Part shown: positions 1 through 7,517 of the stretch, piece by piece
Layout of the letters: each line of letters begins with the position of its first letter
Numbering within the stretch: position 1 is the first letter of the stretch
Source of the DNA: an uncultured Eubacteriales bacterium
GTDB taxonomy: Bacteria; Bacillota; Clostridia; Christensenellales; CAG-314
Length of the DNA: 22,219 bases
NCBI GenBank assembly: GCA_948938605.1
Contig: CARAIG010000040.1
Location: 1-22,219 of the forward strand
Direction: 5' to 3'
Translations under genes and position numbers: made by a program
Notes under the pieces: model-generated
Database searches by the model: none
The model's input: only the letters and a program-made list of their open reading frames with translations
Told to the model about the DNA's origin: nothing

Positions 1-75
1 GAGCGTACTAAGTCGTACGTGACTGAGCGTGAGTCCGCAGTTTAACAAAGCAGACGCCTCTTTATACGGGCTTAG
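1..75. repeat. Partial copy of a terminal-inverted-repeat element (copy A)
   Basis: The first 75 bases align along their whole length with 2612-2685. They share GAGCGTAC, a small GTAC...GTAC hairpin with GTGAC after it, AACAAAG, and the terminal TTTATACGGGCTTAG. Only the right half of the element is present, because the window starts inside it. Its terminal inverted repeat contains the last codons (Lys-Pro-Val) and the TAA stop of the adjacent minus-strand membrane-protein gene. This is probably a non-autonomous MITE/REP-like repeat that doubles as a gene end. Confidence 0.65.
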
Positions 76-1042
76 AAGAATTTTTTTGCAACTTCTTTTG
101 CCGCTTGTTATACCTTGCGGTGCCTTCGATAAGCATTGATTTGTGGAAATACGGACGCTTATTCGCTTCGAAGTATTCGCGCATATTGATGCACTTCAAA
201 AAGAAAAACAATATGAAGTTAGGTACCGTTACAACGGCGGTTTGCGCCCAACCGTTGTCAATATACATTATGCCTACGGTGCTTATTACAAGCATTATGC
301 AAATAATAACTAAAGTTTTCCAAAATACTTTCCAGTAATTTTTTACGATTAGCGAAACGCCGTGCTTGAACGCTTGACGGGTAGGCATATCTTCGCACAC
401 TACTGCGGGCAAGCAGAAGGCAAAAAAGGTATGTCTGGCGGCATACAGCACTACCATTATAATTACCGCGGGAATAATAGTCCACCAACCGAAGGCAACC
501 AAAAACAGCAAATACAAGCCTAACGTACCCGTTACAATCAAAATATCCAACGGCAAAGTACAAAGCAATTGCAAGCAACTGAATGCCCAAGTGCGTCCCT
601 GCTTTTTAAGCAAAAACCACATAAAAGGTCTGCTTGCGTTAGACGTCATAAATTCTTCTATTTGGCAGGCGCTTGTAACATCGGCATAGGATACGAACAA
701 ACGGTACACTATTAAAACCAACGCTACTATTATATAGGACATAGTTACACCGCCCCAAGGCCAGCGTATGGAACTGATATTTTGCCGCAATAAATTTATC
801 ATTTCGGTAAGTTCGGCAGAAAAAGCCGCACTGTTAAACTCGCCGCCGACAATGGCAGACGCGGTATGTTCGATAAATTCGTTAATGCGCATATCGGTTA
901 TAACGCGCAAAATATCTTCCGCAAGGACGCCGAACGATATAACGACAAACGCCAACATCAGTACCAAAACCAACAGTTGACAGAACAGCGATTTTAACAA
1001 TACTTTCCAGTTAAACGCTGCAATGCTAGCGGATTTAATCAT
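62..1042 (-). CDS. Polytopic membrane protein, unknown function (326 aa)
   Basis: I do not recognise the family. The protein is an integral membrane protein with about six hydrophobic segments, near residues 18-40, 100-118, 153-175, 176-200, 240-260 and 268-285. A hydrophilic loop lies at about 41-97 and a basic tail follows residue 300. An AGGAGG ribosome-binding site sits 8 nt before the ATG and overlaps the end of the upstream membrane-protein gene, which lies only 12 bp away, so the two are co-transcribed. The general look (helix pairs, conserved-looking Trp/Pro in the middle) resembles DUF975 or glycerophosphodiester-phosphodiesterase-type membrane domains, but I cannot assign either. 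The last residues and the stop codon are supplied by the terminal repeat of the element at 1-75, so the original C terminus may have been altered. Confidence 0.85.
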   Translation of the reverse strand: MIKSASIAAFNWKVLLKSLFCQLLVLVLMLAFVVISFGVLAEDILRVITDMRINEFIEHTASAIVGGEFNSAAFSAELTEMINLLRQNISSIRWPWGGVTMSYIIVALVLIVYRLFVSYADVTSACQIEEFMTSNASRPFMWFLLKKQGRTWAFSCLQLLCTLPLDILIVTGTLGLYLLFLVAFGWWTIIPAVIIMVVLYAARHTFFAFCLPAVVCEDMPTRQAFKHGVSLIVKNYWKVFWKTLVIICIMLVISTVGIMYIDNGWAQTAVVTVPNFILFFFLKCINMREYFEANKRPYFHKSMLIEGTARYNKRQKKLQKNSSKPV

Positions 1043-1054
1043 ATCGCTGTCCTC

Positions 1055-1876
1055 CTAGTCAAATATAGTGTGAGCAATGTCGCGACGTTCGCCGCCGACA
1101 ACATCGTGGTACACTTTGTAAGCAAAAGCAGTTAAATACATTATTGCAAACAAATAGCACAATGCGTACAGTACGATATCCAAGTAATACGGACGCGCAA
1201 AGTACGCGCAAACCATAACTACGTATCTGCCGATAGAGTAAACAAGCGTGATTGTCCATACCTGACGGGGCAACTTGGTCATAACGCGGGCGGAATATGC
1301 CAAGCCAACGTTAAAATGGTAATTTTCGCTATATTTAAGCGGAAACGCCAAAATAAGCAGCATAAATACCCAAGTCACGATTAGTCTTACTACAAAAGAA
1401 ACGGCAACGCCGACGACAGATACTAAAACGACGTTATTTGTCGCGCGCAATATGTACATAGTACCTACGGATAACAACATTAAAATTTCCGTAATGCAAA
1501 AATACACAAGCAACGCCGCAAAAGTTACGGGAAATATTCCGAATGCACGTTTAAAGGGTAATGCCGACATTACGCCTATGCGCATATGACGGCTAATTTT
1601 TGCAATGAGCAGCGATACGGTAAAAGCAAGCACTACAAACGTTATAGCCGAAACCCACCACAGTTTGCCGAAGCGCAAAACGGTATACGAACCGTTAAAC
1701 AGCAAAAAAACATTGTCGAAAGTAAGCTGTCCGAAAATTAAACTGTATAAAAAATCCGTTTCCCTGTCGGGGTTTGCAAAAAAAGCCATAAGGACGGCAA
1801 CAGGCAATACAACATATACCAGTTGCCAAAAATTCCGCATTATGTACGCTATTGCAGATTTACTTTTAATTTTCAC
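1055..1876 (-). CDS. Polytopic membrane protein, unknown function (273 aa)
   Basis: This is the first gene of a two-gene minus-strand unit with the 326-aa membrane protein. The start is GTG, with a GGGGA ribosome-binding site about 8 nt upstream. Around six hydrophobic segments are visible (about residues 15-33, 73-93, 113-141, 148-180, 208-227, 231-252), joined by short, often basic loops. No catalytic motif, ATP-binding motif or periplasmic domain is visible. Its length and helix layout resemble its partner, so the two may be divergent paralogues forming a heteromeric membrane complex; that is inference. No family recognised. Confidence 0.83.
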   Translation of the reverse strand: MKIKSKSAIAYIMRNFWQLVYVVLPVAVLMAFFANPDRETDFLYSLIFGQLTFDNVFLLFNGSYTVLRFGKLWWVSAITFVVLAFTVSLLIAKISRHMRIGVMSALPFKRAFGIFPVTFAALLVYFCITEILMLLSVGTMYILRATNNVVLVSVVGVAVSFVVRLIVTWVFMLLILAFPLKYSENYHFNVGLAYSARVMTKLPRQVWTITLVYSIGRYVVMVCAYFARPYYLDIVLYALCYLFAIMYLTAFAYKVYHDVVGGERRDIAHTIFD

Positions 1877-2026
1877 GACAAACTTCCCCTTATAAACATA
1901 TATAGATTATACACCATTATACCGATTTTTACAAGTAAAAGCGTAATGTAATTTTTTATGCGTCACTAAATTTAAAGTTGATTTGCGCGCGGTTGTTATT
2001 TTTTCCGTCCGAAACGTACAATTGAT

Positions 2027-2071
2027 TGAAAAACAAAAAAAACCGCTTAGGCATTTGTTGCGTAAGCGGTT
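2027..2071 (-). terminator. Rho-independent terminator reading leftward
   Basis: AACCGCTTA (2041-2049) pairs with TAAGCGGTT (2063-2071). On the minus strand the stem is followed by an uninterrupted U tract (A-rich plus-strand 2029-2040). It would stop transcripts arriving from the virion cassette before they enter the membrane-protein genes. Confidence 0.75.
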
Positions 2072-2097
2072 GTAATGTTAGTTGAATTATACGGACG

Positions 2098-2300
2098 GAA
2101 TGCGGAATTGTGGTGACGCATTTTATATGTCATGTTGAGCGAGCAACGTAATTGCGAGTCGAAACATCTAGGAATATGGTATGAATTTGGTTCTTAGATC
2201 CTTCGCAACATTCGCCGTCCTTTGGCGAAACTACGCCTACGGCTCCGCTCAGGATGACATAATTTGGGGGGGGCTATTCTTCGCTCAGGATGACATATAT
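2098..2300. repeat. Dispersed repeat, direct copy of 12189-12331
   Basis: Shared blocks in the same orientation as 12189-12331 are AATGCGGAATTG, TAGATCCTTCG, CGGCTCCGCTCAGGATGACA and a second TTCGCTCAGGATGA. The left copy carries extra sequence between the first two blocks. No gene is visible in 1877-2681; the interval is filled by this repeat, the hairpin repeat at 2352-2373, the inverted repeat at 2378-2533 and the element at 2561-2686. Confidence 0.7.
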
Positions 2301-2351
2301 TTCAATGCGGAATGCGTAATGCGAAATTAAGGTTGAGTTTAATTTAATTGC

Positions 2352-2373
2352 GGTGGGCAAGAGTCTGCCCACC
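2352..2373. repeat. Hairpin repeat GGTGGGCA...TGCCCACC
   Basis: A perfect 8-bp stem (2352-2359 with 2366-2373) closes a 6-nt loop inside the repeat-rich gap. There is no T tract on either side, so it is more likely part of a dispersed palindromic repeat than a terminator. Confidence 0.5.
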
Positions 2374-2377
2374 CTAC

Positions 2378-2533
2378 TGGATTGCTTCGTCGCTACACTC
2401 CTCGCAATGACGGCAAGCTATATTGTGCTTTAATATGTCATCTCGACCAAGGCACTTGTGCCGCGCGGAGAGATCTAGCGTAGCGTAATGTGTTATTAAT
2501 GCCGCCAACATTACGCATTGCACATTAAGCATT
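2378..2533. repeat. Left arm of ~155-bp imperfect inverted repeat
   Basis: Its reverse complement matches 13093-13253 at roughly 85% by eye, including GCTACGCTAGATCTCTCC, CGGCACAAGTGCCTTGGTCG and GACGAAGCAATCCAG. The two arms enclose the whole virion cassette and its regulator. The module may also occur elsewhere in the genome as an ordinary dispersed repeat. Confidence 0.75.
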
Positions 2534-2560
2534 ACTCATTCATATTCTAAATTGTCTTAA

Positions 2561-2686
2561 CCTAAGCCCGTAAAAACGAGCAAGACGAGGCGGGTGCGGA
2601 TATGACGACGGGAGCGTACAAAGATGTACGTGACCTAGTCATAACGTAAACCCAACAAAGTATTGCGATGTTTATACGGGCTTAGG
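2561..2686. repeat. 126-bp MITE-like element (copy B)
   Basis: The ends are inverted repeats: CCTAAGCCCGTAAAAAC on the left, and on the right the complement of CCTAAGCCCGTATAAAC (16 of 17 matching). The interior has a GTAC-N6-GTAC hairpin and no coding capacity. Its right half aligns with copy A at 1-75. The right terminal repeat contains the TAA stop of the coiled-coil gene 2682-3611. It is too short to encode a transposase, so it would need one in trans if it is mobile. Confidence 0.7.
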
Positions 2687-3611
2687 GAAGGTTGCGGGTT
2701 ACCCAGTCGACCAAAGTACTATAATACTGTTTTAAATGTCCCTGTACGTAACTGTCGCATTTGATCAAAGTTAACGCTTCTTCGCGACTTGTAAAGTTTG
2801 CAAAGTGCGCGACGAATACATTGTATTTTTCCCACAGGATATTTTCTTCGTAGCCGACTGCGCCCATTTCCTGATAGAGTTTTTTTGCCTTGTAAGCACG
2901 GTCGTACTCCGCTTGACGGATTTGCTCTAACGCCTTTGCGCGGTTATAAAGGTACTTCTTTTCCTTTTCGTCAAGAGATGTATTGTACTTTTCCACGCGG
3001 GTTTGCTCGTCCTGTTCGTCTGTAAGCAGTTTGTTGTACGCTTGCTTAATTTGCGCCGCCCGTTCGGCTTGACAGCCGTTTAATTCGCCGTCATACCGTT
3101 GTTCGAGTTGAGCGCGTTCGTATTCGATGACGTTGCGGTTGTTGTCGGCAGATTCGTTGCACTGCGCCACTTTGCTTTCGTATTCGCTACGGAGTTCCGC
3201 CTTGGCACGTTCGGCGACGGTTGAAAACAGCATACCTGCATTTGTAATTTTTACGTTAACGTTGTGCAATTCGCTGTTGAGTTTAGAAAGAAGTTTGGCA
3301 AGTTTTAAACGCGTTTTTTCTTCCAACGACAACAACTGCTTGTCCAGCCTGAGCATAGCGTACGTTTTGTTCGAGTTGATGCGGTTAACGTCGGAAAGAT
3401 ACGCCGCTTCGGTTTTTTCTTCGGCAAGTTTGTTTAGTTGGTCTTGGGTTTTTGGGGTGTATTCAAGTCGGGGAAGATCCAGACTTTCGGGCATATCCAG
3501 TTTAGGTTCGACGTAGTCGAGCGAGTACTTGCGGTCAATATCGTCTATTTTGTTTTTAGTAGGTATAAATTGTTCGCGCAGCTGCGCCAAACGTTCAGCG
3601 CTAACTGCCAT
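2682..3611 (-). CDS. Coiled-coil protein at the distal end of the virion cassette (309 aa)
   Basis: This is the last gene of the virion cassette. AAGGAGG lies 6 nt before the ATG, and the start overlaps the end of the propeller-like gene by 11 nt, so it belongs to that operon. The protein is mostly charged and helical: a Pro-rich stretch at about 33-55 (…PKLDMPESLDLPRLEY…), then long Glu/Lys/Gln-rich helices to about residue 250, then a Tyr/Phe-rich C-terminal domain. No signal peptide or membrane segment is visible. In P22 order this slot holds the tail needle gp26 and assembly or ejection proteins, and an elongated coiled-coil protein would fit a needle, plug or internal protein. That is inference from position and shape only. 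The stop codon lies inside the adjacent repeat element. Confidence 0.85.
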   Translation of the reverse strand: MAVSAERLAQLREQFIPTKNKIDDIDRKYSLDYVEPKLDMPESLDLPRLEYTPKTQDQLNKLAEEKTEAAYLSDVNRINSNKTYAMLRLDKQLLSLEEKTRLKLAKLLSKLNSELHNVNVKITNAGMLFSTVAERAKAELRSEYESKVAQCNESADNNRNVIEYERAQLEQRYDGELNGCQAERAAQIKQAYNKLLTDEQDEQTRVEKYNTSLDEKEKKYLYNRAKALEQIRQAEYDRAYKAKKLYQEMGAVGYEENILWEKYNVFVAHFANFTSREEALTLIKCDSYVQGHLKQYYSTLVDWVTRNLP

Positions 3612-4890
3612 AGTATTCCTCCTTGTACGTTTCGGCTACTAGCGAAAACTCCGTCACTTCCATTTTGCCGCGCGAACGTATTTCTACGGTAAACGCTTTG
3701 CCCTTGCCGAAAATATTGACGCTTTGCGATTTGTCGCCGCCTTTTACGCGGTAAAGACGTTTTTCACCGAAGCCGTCAGTTATAAATACGTCCACATCAT
3801 ACTTTGCGGCAATGTACATTTTGCGCAGAAACTTGTTTTCGTTACACTTAAAGTCGATACCTGAGCGGACAAACACCGACGGACGGAAAACGCCGTCTAC
3901 CGCTGCGACAAGTTCGCCGTTTACGTTTACGGCGCAGTCGCGCCCGTTAAATTGGTGAATGTCGAAAATATCACGGTTTAACATTGCTTCGCACTTGCTG
4001 CGTGAAACGTCCAACACGTAAACGACCCGACCTTGATTGAAAGGAACGCTCAACACGTATTTGCCCCGCCAAGCGTTTGCACGACTGCCTTCGTAACTGC
4101 GTACAGCCTTGTTCAATTCGGGAAATATAGGCGTAACTGCGTCGTTGTGTAAAGCATACAATCCGTTTTCCGTTGCAAAGATTATTTTGCCGCCCAACAC
4201 AACAACGCTGTGCATAATTACTTTACCCAGTCCGCTAGCGACCGTTTTAAATTTAATGTCCGTTTCGTCGGCGGAAAAAGTCACCTTGTAACAATTGCTG
4301 CCAAGCGCATACAGCGTGTTGTAATCCAAACGTTTAATTGCCTGTACCGAACAGGGGAAATCGACGCTGGGCATAACGTAGCCCTGCTCGCCTTCGGAAT
4401 ACAACCTTTGATTGCAAGGGGCAAAACGCAAACGGGTGCCGTTTTTAGTAAGTACCGCTACCCGTTCGTTAACGACAGCTACCGCTTCGACAGCATCGTT
4501 GAAAGCCCACCTTTCGGCAAGCTGGGACGTTACGTTTTCATCGTCGTATTTTATTACGCCGTCTTGGTCAAATGCCAAATACGCCTTGTCGCGGTAAATA
4601 TCGTAGCGGGCGTCAATGCTTTCGGGGTTTATGACGGGCATTTTTATAGACAGATTTTTAAATTCAGTGCCGTCGTATCGACGGAAAACTTTGTTGGTAT
4701 GCACAAACAGATACTTGCTGCTTGCCCCTACTATACCTTTGTAATCGGTTCGCGCGTCAATGCTTTGCATAACGTTTACCCCGCGCAGAACTTTATTGTC
4801 CGCAACAATTCCGTCGCAAAGCAGACAATCGTCTGACGACAAGTCCAAAGCAAAGTTTTCGGTATAAGTTACCCTGCTAGGTTTATTCAC
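3601..4890 (-). CDS. Beta-propeller-like tail-hub/packaged-DNA-stabilisation protein, P22 gp10-like (429 aa)
   Basis: The protein is beta-rich with repeated blade-like strands (YKGIVGASSKYLFVHTN, VAVLTKNGTRLRFAPC, KIIFATENGLYALHND, GELVAAVDGVFRPS) and a C-terminal beta domain (SQSVNIFGKGKAFTVEIRS). In P22 the gene after coat and gp4 encodes gp10, a ~470-aa propeller-like tail hub that plugs the DNA-filled head. Length, fold impression and position agree, but no family signature was checked. I prefer the GTG at 4890 to the TTG at 4923: AGGAGG lies 8 nt before this GTG, and GTGA couples it by a 4-nt overlap to the upstream stop. The TTG start would add 11 residues and create a 37-nt overlap. 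Confidence 0.75.
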   Translation of the reverse strand: MNKPSRVTYTENFALDLSSDDCLLCDGIVADNKVLRGVNVMQSIDARTDYKGIVGASSKYLFVHTNKVFRRYDGTEFKNLSIKMPVINPESIDARYDIYRDKAYLAFDQDGVIKYDDENVTSQLAERWAFNDAVEAVAVVNERVAVLTKNGTRLRFAPCNQRLYSEGEQGYVMPSVDFPCSVQAIKRLDYNTLYALGSNCYKVTFSADETDIKFKTVASGLGKVIMHSVVVLGGKIIFATENGLYALHNDAVTPIFPELNKAVRSYEGSRANAWRGKYVLSVPFNQGRVVYVLDVSRSKCEAMLNRDIFDIHQFNGRDCAVNVNGELVAAVDGVFRPSVFVRSGIDFKCNENKFLRKMYIAAKYDVDVFITDGFGEKRLYRVKGGDKSQSVNIFGKGKAFTVEIRSRGKMEVTEFSLVAETYKEEYYGS

Positions 4891-5453
4891 AGCAGCCACC
4901 TCCTGCAAGGAAGTTTTGCGCAAGCGGTTTTAGACATAGCCGCCTGTAACGCTTGCAAATACTTACCCGCCCAAGACGAACTTGCCGAATAATCCCCTAT
5001 TACGCGCAAATACTCGGCTATTACTCCGTAAACGAATATGCGTTCGGAAATTTTTGAGTCGGGAATATTTATTGCGCTTGCAAACGTTAACAAAGGGGGC
5101 TTACGGGCATAAGTCAAATTGTACTTGCCGCAGCGGTTTACGGTTAACCCGTCAAGCGAATGTTTAAAAGGCGTGTTTTGTCCTGCGCTGTCCGTCAAAG
5201 ACAATACCCTGCGCAAATTAAGATTGCTTACCTCTATTATACCGTCTACCGCATTAACAACGGTATTTCGGCAATCGAGCGCATACTCCGAATAAAGTTC
5301 GTCCAAAACAAAATTGCAGCACGCAAGCAGCGTTTTACAGCAAGAGTTTTGTTCCATTGCCTGAATTACCGTTTGACTGCTTACGTCAAGCGACGAAGAC
5401 AAGTCAAGGTTTAAAATTTCGTCTATTTTTAATATCAGTTCGCTAACTGTCAT
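4887..5453 (-). CDS. Head-tail connector/adaptor-like protein, P22 gp4 position (188 aa)
   Basis: This is a small soluble protein, with GGAG 5 nt before the ATG, 14 bp downstream of the 99-aa gene. The C-terminal half (SERIFVYGVIAEYLRVIGDY, then WAGKYLQALQAAM) has the helix-turn-helix-bundle look of head-completion adaptors. Its size and slot (after coat, before the propeller protein) match P22 gp4, which is 166 aa and binds the portal. The Cys-rich segment near residues 38-46 (CCKTLLACC) is unusual for such a protein. The functional assignment is by position and shape; no conserved motif was identified. The stop overlaps the next gene's GTG start (GTGA). Confidence 0.75.
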   Translation of the reverse strand: MTVSELILKIDEILNLDLSSSLDVSSQTVIQAMEQNSCCKTLLACCNFVLDELYSEYALDCRNTVVNAVDGIIEVSNLNLRRVLSLTDSAGQNTPFKHSLDGLTVNRCGKYNLTYARKPPLLTFASAINIPDSKISERIFVYGVIAEYLRVIGDYSASSSWAGKYLQALQAAMSKTACAKLPCRRWLL

Positions 5454-5467
5454 TTTTACTCCGTATT

Positions 5468-5767
5468 TTACAGTCTGCTTACAGCGCCGTTTGCGGCGCC
5501 TTGTATCAACTGTTTTGTTACTGTTTTATTGTTCCGTTCTACTTCGGCAAAAATTTTTACGGCGTTTTTAACCGACGTCGTTTGAGCGTAATCGACCGTT
5601 CGCGCGTCCAGTTCGCCGTACGGAACTACAAATGCAAACGAATCGCCGTCGTAGACTTCGTAACGGTTGAACTTGGTATTGTAATACACTACATAAGTCG
5701 GTTTTACTCTTTTAAGGCGTGCCGCAATGTCAAAAAGATCGGAAGTTATTTTTATTAAATATTGCAT
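5468..5767 (-). CDS. Small phage-type structural/accessory protein (99 aa)
   Basis: A short conserved-looking protein between capsid and connector genes. The N-terminal half (DLFDIAARLKRVKPTYVVYYN, then RYEVYDGD) resembles small proteins I associate with clostridial phage head clusters, but I cannot give a family name. The C-terminal half is a basic helix (NAVKIFAEVERNNKTVTKQL). No strong ribosome-binding site precedes the ATG, and a 150-bp gap with a stem-loop separates it from the capsid gene, so translation may depend on read-through transcription from the capsid gene. Possible roles are head decoration or connector accessory; function unknown. Confidence 0.75.
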   Translation of the reverse strand: MQYLIKITSDLFDIAARLKRVKPTYVVYYNTKFNRYEVYDGDSFAFVVPYGELDARTVDYAQTTSVKNAVKIFAEVERNNKTVTKQLIQGAANGAVSRL

Positions 5768-5823
5768 AATAATTTACTTGGCTTATGTATTTGCATCGAT
5801 TGCCGTACTGTCGTTGCAAAATG

Positions 5824-5851
5824 CCGATAGACGTAATGAACTACGTATCGG
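5824..5851. other. Stem-loop downstream of the capsid gene
   Basis: CCGATA (5824-5829) plus CGTA (5832-5835) pair with TACG (5842-5845) plus TATCGG (5846-5851), with a 2-nt bulge and a 6-nt loop. It sits in the only long gap of the structural operon (5768-5917). No U tract follows on the minus strand, so it is a possible mRNA-stabilising 3' end or processing site for the capsid message rather than a terminator. Confidence 0.4.
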
Positions 5852-5917
5852 ATAAAACAATTAAATTCAATCGCTACGGCAATAATACAAACTATACTAT
5901 TTTAAATTGAATAACTG

Positions 5918-7084
5918 CTACGCTTCGGTAATACCGGATATTACCGCTTGTCCTGCCGGACGGTCGCAGATTAAATCGGCGTACTTTACAAGGGTTGCGG
6001 TATAAACAGGCTTACCCGCAACTTGCTTAATTACTTTACCGCTGTCGTCTTCCAACCAACGCCAATCGCACAATTGATGCAAATGGAAATCGGCGGTATT
6101 TAGTAAGTACATCGTTCCCTTAGGACAAAAACGGTCGGATATTAAAGGAATGCCGTTGTAACTTATAGCCTTGTATCCGCCTTGAAGGTTCATTACGTCG
6201 ATATTGCTGCGGTTGGTAATTAAGTATTCCTGATAAGCGCGCTTTACTCCCGACGAACAAACGATAAAGTCGACGGCGGAACCCGCAACTTCGTCAAGAT
6301 AATCCATTGCGGATTGGATTGTAATGTCGGACAAAGCAGCCGAAGTCTTTTTGTAAGGGGTTAACCACTTGTACTTGCTGCGGTCAAGTCCGTACAAAGT
6401 TGCGGCATCGCCGAAAATTGCGCCTAAGCCCGTAAGCTCGTTATTGTAACTGCCTTGTACGGTTATTTTGTCGCCGTCGGCTATCGTCGAAGAAGCAATT
6501 GCCGCGCCGTCCAAAGTAATTTTGTTATTTTGCCTGTCGACATCCGTAATGCGACGGGACGACACTACGTTACCGCCGGTAGACGAACCGATGATATCCA
6601 CAACCATACCTTCCATAAGATTGCGCACTTCGTCGACGGTTATTACGTTGCCGACGTTGGATACGGCTTTTGCAATAACGCCGCTGCCGTCGCCGAAAAG
6701 CATACGTCCGAAATTGAATTTGGAAGCTTTTAAAAGCCCTTCCATTTCCGCTTCGAGCAGATTGACAAATGCTCCCGCGCTGTTTTCGCTTGCGCGCATT
6801 GCCTTGTCGCTGATTTCGATTGTGCCGTACAAGTTTTTCAACGTCAGCACAAATTGCGCATAGTTGTTGCTTGCAGGTTTAGGCAAAGTTCCGTCTTCGG
6901 TCCCTGCGCCTATACCGCCGTTAAGTCCGAAGGGAGCAAGTTTGCGGATTTCCTTGCCCCAAACGTCGGACGTAGTTTGGTTAAACTTGGCAAGCAAGGG
7001 GTTTACCGCCGTATTAAGTTGTTCGGCAACTACGCCTAAATAAAGTGTCTTTAACGCGTTGTCCGCGCTTTGAATTGTTACCAT
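5918..7084 (-). CDS. Major capsid protein, HK97 fold, P22 coat-like (388 aa)
   Basis: Builds the icosahedral head. Features typical of the group: an N-terminal helix, then NPLLAKFNQTTSDVWGKEIR, the E-loop-like region NLYGTIEISDKAMRASENS at about 87-105, a helix-rich spine (FVNLLEAEMEGLLKASKFNF), a beta insertion at about 140-200 (VDEVRNLMEGMVVDIIG… ITLDG) resembling the I-domain of P22-type coats, and a C-terminal P-domain with AVDFIVCSSGVKRAYQEYL and ISYNGIPLISDR. The length is close to P22 coat (430). A GGAG ribosome-binding site precedes the ATG. It follows the scaffold-like gene by 18 bp, the normal scaffold-coat order. No frameshift or stop is present. Confidence 0.9.
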   Translation of the reverse strand: MVTIQSADNALKTLYLGVVAEQLNTAVNPLLAKFNQTTSDVWGKEIRKLAPFGLNGGIGAGTEDGTLPKPASNNYAQFVLTLKNLYGTIEISDKAMRASENSAGAFVNLLEAEMEGLLKASKFNFGRMLFGDGSGVIAKAVSNVGNVITVDEVRNLMEGMVVDIIGSSTGGNVVSSRRITDVDRQNNKITLDGAAIASSTIADGDKITVQGSYNNELTGLGAIFGDAATLYGLDRSKYKWLTPYKKTSAALSDITIQSAMDYLDEVAGSAVDFIVCSSGVKRAYQEYLITNRSNIDVMNLQGGYKAISYNGIPLISDRFCPKGTMYLLNTADFHLHQLCDWRWLEDDSGKVIKQVAGKPVYTATLVKYADLICDRPAGQAVISGITEA

Positions 7085-7102
7085 TGTTGTTTTTCTCCTT
7101 TT

Positions 7103-7513
7103 TTAATTTTCGAATAATTTACGCGCCAGCACCGACGCTTCCTTAATGGTTTTGGGCTTTGTCGGCAGCACAGGCGAAATGTTTCCGCCGCCTGCCATTA
7201 ATTTAGGCAAGACGACGGGCGTGGAGTTAGGACTGTTACCGTTTGCGGCAGACGGTTGAACGTCTGCGGGGACTGCGCAATCGGTCGGCTGTTGCCGAGC
7301 CGCGTTTTCGTCCATTGGGGTTGCATTTAGCGGTGACGACGTCTCGTTTGTACCGCTGTTTTCATCAGATTGGTTTACTGCGTTTTTTTGCAAACCGTCC
7401 GTCGTGCTTTTACGCAATTCGGACAATTGCTGGCATTTTTGGGTGAAGTTTTTTTCAAGTTCGTTATAGGCTTTCAGCAGTTCGTCGGCTGAGGCGAATT
7501 TTCCGTATTCCAT
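7103..7513 (-). CDS. Scaffolding-like protein (136 aa)
   Basis: A short N-terminal coiled coil (KFASADELLKAYNELEKNF, then TQKCQQLSELRK) is followed by a long disordered Asn/Ser/Pro/Thr-rich stretch, about residues 40-110. The C-terminal basic helix (KPKTIKEASVLARKLFEN) is the kind of tail that binds capsid subunits. The DELLKAYN-LEKNFT pattern is one I associate with clostridial phage scaffold-type proteins. At 136 aa it is less than half the length of P22 gp8 (303). It starts 4 bp after the portal stop, and its ribosome-binding site AAAGGAG lies inside the portal gene with a long (~13 nt) spacing. Called from position directly before the coat gene plus composition. Confidence 0.75.
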   Translation of the reverse strand: MEYGKFASADELLKAYNELEKNFTQKCQQLSELRKSTTDGLQKNAVNQSDENSGTNETSSPLNATPMDENAARQQPTDCAVPADVQPSAANGNSPNSTPVVLPKLMAGGGNISPVLPTKPKTIKEASVLARKLFEN

Positions 7514-7517
7514 TGTA

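Noticed and set aside
4210..4836. 208-aa plus-strand open frame
   Set aside because: It lies entirely antisense inside the propeller-like gene, has no ribosome-binding site or promoter, and its composition is a reverse-frame shadow.
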